The position numbers and the translations under genes are program-made. This document shows, one piece after another, positions 6,537 through 9,174 of a stretch of DNA of 9,174 nt; position 1 is the stretch's first letter; each line of letters opens with the position of its first letter. The notes beneath the pieces are model-generated. The model made no database searches, was not told the DNA's origin, and saw only the letters and a program-made list of their open reading frames with translations. This DNA comes from Alphaproteobacteria bacterium (GTDB taxonomy: Bacteria; Pseudomonadota; Alphaproteobacteria; SP197): assembly GCA_022822575.1 (NCBI GenBank), contig JAJEBJ010000450.1, forward strand, positions 1 through 9,174, given 5' to 3'.

Positions 6537-6544
6537 TCCTGTCG

Positions 6545-7435
6545 ATGGCCGAAGCACATATCGAACACGTGGCAGCGGGAACATCGATCGACAGCATTGT
6601 CGAGATCCTCGATCGGGACGGTTGCGTCATTATCGACAGGCTGATCGGCGAGGCGCGATGCGATCAGATACTCGATGAACTGCATCCCTGGATGAGCAAG
6701 GTGCCGACCGGTGCCGGCGAGTGGTTGGGCTTCAGGACGAGACGCACTCACGGCCTGGTCGCCAAGTCGCAGGCGGTTCGCGAGGAAATCTGCAATTCAC
6801 AGGTCCTCGCGATCCTTGACCGGACGCTGGGACCTTGGTGCGACAGCTATCAGTTGAGCTCGAGTTCGACGACATCGATCGGACCAGGTGAAACGGCACA
6901 GGAAGTGCACCGGGATGCCCTGATGTTTCCGTTCAAGCATCCAACAGAACGTGTGGCCTACATGACGACCTTCTGGGCGCTGGCCGAGTTCACCAGGGAA
7001 AACGGTGCGACCCGCGTGGTTCCGGGTAGCCACCGCTGGGATGACGAGCGCGTTGCGCAGGAGGACGAGTTTGCACAGGCCGTGATGGACAAGGGTTCAT
7101 GCCTTGTCTTCACCTATGCCGTTCACCACGGCGGCGGCGCCAACACAACAAGGGATGTCTGGCGCCACGCTCTCTTCCTCTCCTATGTGGTCGGTTGGCT
7201 GCGTCAGGAGGAGAACCAGTATCTGGTGAGTCCGGTCGAGGTGGCCCGGCACTACCCCGAACAGCTCCAGCGGCTGATTGGCTATCAGGTTCATCGACCC
7301 TTCCTGGGCTGGTACGACCTGCAGGAACCGCTGAAACTGCTGCAGGGCTACGAGGAAACCTCGGAAGCCAATGTCGATCTCTACGCCGCAGGCGAAGAGC
7401 ACGGGGTCCTGAGCAAGAGCGTGCGAAGGCTCTGA
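6545..7435 (+). CDS. phytanoyl-CoA dioxygenase (PhyH) family Fe(II)/2-oxoglutarate oxygenase
   Basis: This is a 296-residue protein of the PhyH family, non-haem iron oxygenases that usually hydroxylate a small molecule while turning 2-oxoglutarate into succinate. The iron triad is visible: HRD (His122, Asp124) and the distal His195 in 'VHHGGGANTTRD'. Arg207 in 'DVWRHALFLSY' is placed to bind 2-oxoglutarate. Other family features are 'DGCVIIDRLI' (25-34), 'FWALAEFTRENGATRVVPGSH' (in parts, 143-163) and the double-stranded beta-helix region between the metal ligands. The start is supported by a strong ribosome binding site and the TATAAT promoter. It diverges from the hydrolase operon and may take part in the same pathway. 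The real substrate cannot be deduced; phytanoyl-CoA itself is unlikely, since most bacterial members act on other compounds. Confidence 0.92.
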   Translation: MAEAHIEHVAAGTSIDSIVEILDRDGCVIIDRLIGEARCDQILDELHPWMSKVPTGAGEWLGFRTRRTHGLVAKSQAVREEICNSQVLAILDRTLGPWCDSYQLSSSSTTSIGPGETAQEVHRDALMFPFKHPTERVAYMTTFWALAEFTRENGATRVVPGSHRWDDERVAQEDEFAQAVMDKGSCLVFTYAVHHGGGANTTRDVWRHALFLSYVVGWLRQEENQYLVSPVEVARHYPEQLQRLIGYQVHRPFLGWYDLQEPLKLLQGYEETSEANVDLYAAGEEHGVLSKSVRRL

Positions 7436-7453
7436 AACCCCGAGCTGCTACTC

Positions 7454-7472
7454 GTGGCCTGATCGCGGCCAC
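7454..7472. terminator. weak hairpin between convergent dioxygenase and ATPase genes
   Basis: GTGGCC (7454-7459) and GGCCAC (7467-7472) form a perfect 6-bp GC-rich stem with a 7-base loop, 18 bases after the dioxygenase stop. No T-run follows on either strand, so it is not a classical intrinsic terminator. It may still mark the transcript end in the 125-base gap between the convergent genes. Confidence 0.2.
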
Positions 7473-7560
7473 CGCCGCACGGTTTGCCGCAAGACAGCTG
7501 GGCTTGGCACGTCCATGAAGGGCGAGAGACCGGTCATCGCGTCCCCGTTGCCTTAGAGGG

Positions 7561-9174
7561 TCATGCAGCATCGAGACTGACGACCGAAACATGGTCACCC
7601 AGCACCTGGCGGGCAAGTTCGACCACGTGGGCATGGTGGGTGAACACAAGCACCTGACAAGAGCCTGCCAGGCGGTGGAGCACCTCCAGGCCGGCTGCCG
7701 TGCGTTCATCATCGAAGTTGACGAAGAGATCGTCGGCGATGAACGGCAGGGCGGCATTTCCTTCCAGCCAGCCGTCGATCGCGGCAAGTCTCAGCGCAAG
7801 CCACAACTGATCCACCGTGCCGTCACTCATGCCTGTGACATCGACGTTGCTGCCGTCGGCCCGCGTGCCGGCCAGGACCGCCTGGTCCTTTTCGTCGTAG
7901 AGAAGGCCAAGACCGGTGAAGGATCCCCGTGTCAGGGTGGCAAAGAGGGTCGAGGCCCTCCGTAACAGCGGTGCCTGCTGCTCGGCCCGGTAACGGTCGA
8001 CGGCCCACTGAAGGAGTCTCAGCCCGGTCTGGGCACGCACGTATCGCGCCGCGAGGTCTTCCAGTTCCGCCAGAATCGCCTGGCGATCCGAGGCGGCCGC
8101 AATCGCGGCATCCCCACCGCCGATGGATTCGAGGGTGGCGGCCGCTTCCCGTTCCGCGAGAGCCGCCCTGTCGATCGGATCATCGAGCTGTTGCAGCGTG
8201 TCGGACAGGGATGCGATCTCGGCCGCCAGCCGATCGGGATCCACGTCCCGGGCTTCCTCTACCAGCTCTCTTTCGGAACGCCCGCCACCTTTCTTCACCA
8301 GGGACTCGGTAAGCCCCTCCACCTCGCGTCGCAGCCGCTTCACATCATCGGATCGCGCAATCTCGCGGCGCAGGTCGTCGACGGAGTCAACTCCGGCGCG
8401 GGTCATGAGATCACGGATCGTGATGTCCGCCTCGCGTCTGGCATGGCGTATCTCTTCGAGTTCCTGTTCCCTTTGCGCAAGCGCACCCTTCATGCGGTCG
8501 AACCGGTCCTGTTTCGCCATCTCTTCCGACAGCCGCCGGGCAAGGTCCCTGACAACGGTATCCACGTCCCTGTCCCCCGGATCCTCCGACACCGTTTCCA
8601 CAAGTCTGCCGACACGGGTCGCGAACGCCTCGAGATCACGCTCGATCTTGCCAATCCGTCTTTCTCTCAGTTCTGCCGCGCGGTCCATGTCGCCGCGCAT
8701 CTCCTCGATGATCCGGAGGCTGTCGCCGGCCTGGTCAGGCGATTCGAGGATGTCGATTCCCTCAGCGGCGGTGCGCCAGGCCCCGCACAGGGACGACAGG
8801 TTCGCTTCCTCCCTGGCAAGGGCCGAGGCCTTCTCGCGTTCCTCGCGTCGTGCCTCGTCAAGGTCTCTTGCCAGGTCGGTGCGCTTGCGGTTCCTGTCGT
8901 TCAGCGTGTCGCAATGGCCGGCAACGAGAGACCGGACGACGCTGAATGGCCTGGAGTCCAGGCTGTCTGTCTCCACGCCAAGAGCAGCCGCTTCGGCGAT
9001 GAGAAGATCCCGTGCCCTGCGTTCTTCCGCGGCGCAAGCCGCCAGGATCCGCGCCGCCTTCCTCTCCTCCTCGCGTGCCTGCAGCGCGATCTGGCGGTCA
9101 ATCAGCCACTTCACCATGGCGTCGGGATCGAGCGGATCACCGGGAAGGTCCCGCAGGAGATCGTTCCATGTCTC
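7561..9174 (-). CDS. YhaN/Rad50-like SMC-type AAA ATPase (N-terminal half outside window)
   Basis: The frame is open from the right edge of the window to a TGA at 7563-7561, giving 537 visible residues; the ATG at 9117 is internal. Most of the visible part is a long, charged, heptad-rich coiled coil (about visible residues 25-400; for example 'REEREKASALAREEANLS'). It is followed by the C-terminal ATPase half: ABC signature MSDGTVDQLWLALRL (449-463), Walker B LPFIADDLF (476-484), D-loop NFDDER (486-491) and switch histidine in FTHH (511-514). The order matches YhaN-type ATPases, which are about twice this length, so the Walker A half should lie beyond the window. No CxxC zinc hook is seen in the visible coil. 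Such proteins are commonly encoded next to an SbcD/YhaO-like nuclease and act in DNA end processing; that partner would be upstream, off-window. Confidence 0.9.
   Translation of the reverse strand, partial: ETWNDLLRDLPGDPLDPDAMVKWLIDRQIALQAREEERKAARILAACAAEERRARDLLIAEAAALGVETDSLDSRPFSVVRSLVAGHCDTLNDRNRKRTDLARDLDEARREEREKASALAREEANLSSLCGAWRTAAEGIDILESPDQAGDSLRIIEEMRGDMDRAAELRERRIGKIERDLEAFATRVGRLVETVSEDPGDRDVDTVVRDLARRLSEEMAKQDRFDRMKGALAQREQELEEIRHARREADITIRDLMTRAGVDSVDDLRREIARSDDVKRLRREVEGLTESLVKKGGGRSERELVEEARDVDPDRLAAEIASLSDTLQQLDDPIDRAALAEREAAATLESIGGGDAAIAAASDRQAILAELEDLAARYVRAQTGLRLLQWAVDRYRAEQQAPLLRRASTLFATLTRGSFTGLGLLYDEKDQAVLAGTRADGSNVDVTGMSDGTVDQLWLALRLAAIDGWLEGNAALPFIADDLFVNFDDERTAAGLEVLHRLAGSCQVLVFTHHAHVVELARQVLGDHVSVVSLDAA

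Larger units (their letters stand above)
6314..6544. promoter_or_regulatory. divergent intergenic region between hydrolase operon and dioxygenase gene
   Basis: These 231 bases separate two divergent start codons and should hold promoters for both directions. The rightward promoter is annotated separately. For the leftward operon I can point only to a good ribosome binding site (GGGAG just ahead of 6313) and a weak TTGAGT element on the minus strand near 6365-6370; no convincing -10 box is seen. A 10-base perfect palindrome, CATCATGATG, lies at 6387-6396. Confidence 0.6.

Noticed and set aside
7110..7787. 225-codon minus-strand frame spanning the dioxygenase 3' end and the ATPase 3' end
   Set aside because: It overlaps the conserved Walker B and signature region of the ATPase in another frame; the peptide is low-complexity and arginine-rich.

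Overview
The window looks like chromosomal DNA of a GC-rich proteobacterium, most likely an alphaproteobacterium. The basis is third positions rich in G and C, dense operons with 1-4 base stop/start overlaps, and a YcgN-type protein of proteobacterial character. The taxon is an inference from sequence character, not from a search. No rRNA, tRNA, CRISPR array, insertion sequence or phage gene was seen.

Layout from left to right. (1) At 2-994, plus strand, lies the 3' part of a DUF3179 gene, cut by the window edge. (2) At 1174-2367, minus strand, lies a complete Fic-family AMP-transferase with an N-terminal inhibitory motif and a C-terminal winged-helix region. Its DNA is less GC-rich than its neighbours. 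It is preceded by an AT-rich control region with a cluster of TGACA/TGTCA half-sites, including three tandem 12-base repeats. A doubtful 42-codon open frame follows it. (3) At 6313-2580, minus strand, is a tight four-gene operon: an amidohydrolase-2 family hydrolase, an NmrA-like NAD(P)-binding protein, a glutamine synthetase-like ligase and a YcgN-type cysteine-cluster protein. The gaps are 7 bases, then a 4-base ATGA overlap, then a 1-base TGATG overlap. (4) Diverging from this operon is a phytanoyl-CoA dioxygenase-family gene (6545-7435, plus strand) with a perfect TATAAT -10 box and a good ribosome binding site. (5) Converging on it is the 3' half of a YhaN/Rad50-like SMC-type ATPase gene (7561-9174, minus strand), cut by the right edge.

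How the genes may work together. The most coherent unit is the amidohydrolase/NmrA/GS-like/YcgN operon, with the divergent dioxygenase possibly part of it. An amidohydrolase-2 domain beside a GS-I-like domain is the domain content of fungal FluG, here as separate genes. A small-molecule pathway with gamma-glutamylation, oxidation and hydrolysis steps would fit, but no substrate can be read from the sequence. The Fic gene looks like an independent, possibly self-regulated accessory unit. The DUF3179 and ATPase genes appear unrelated to the rest.
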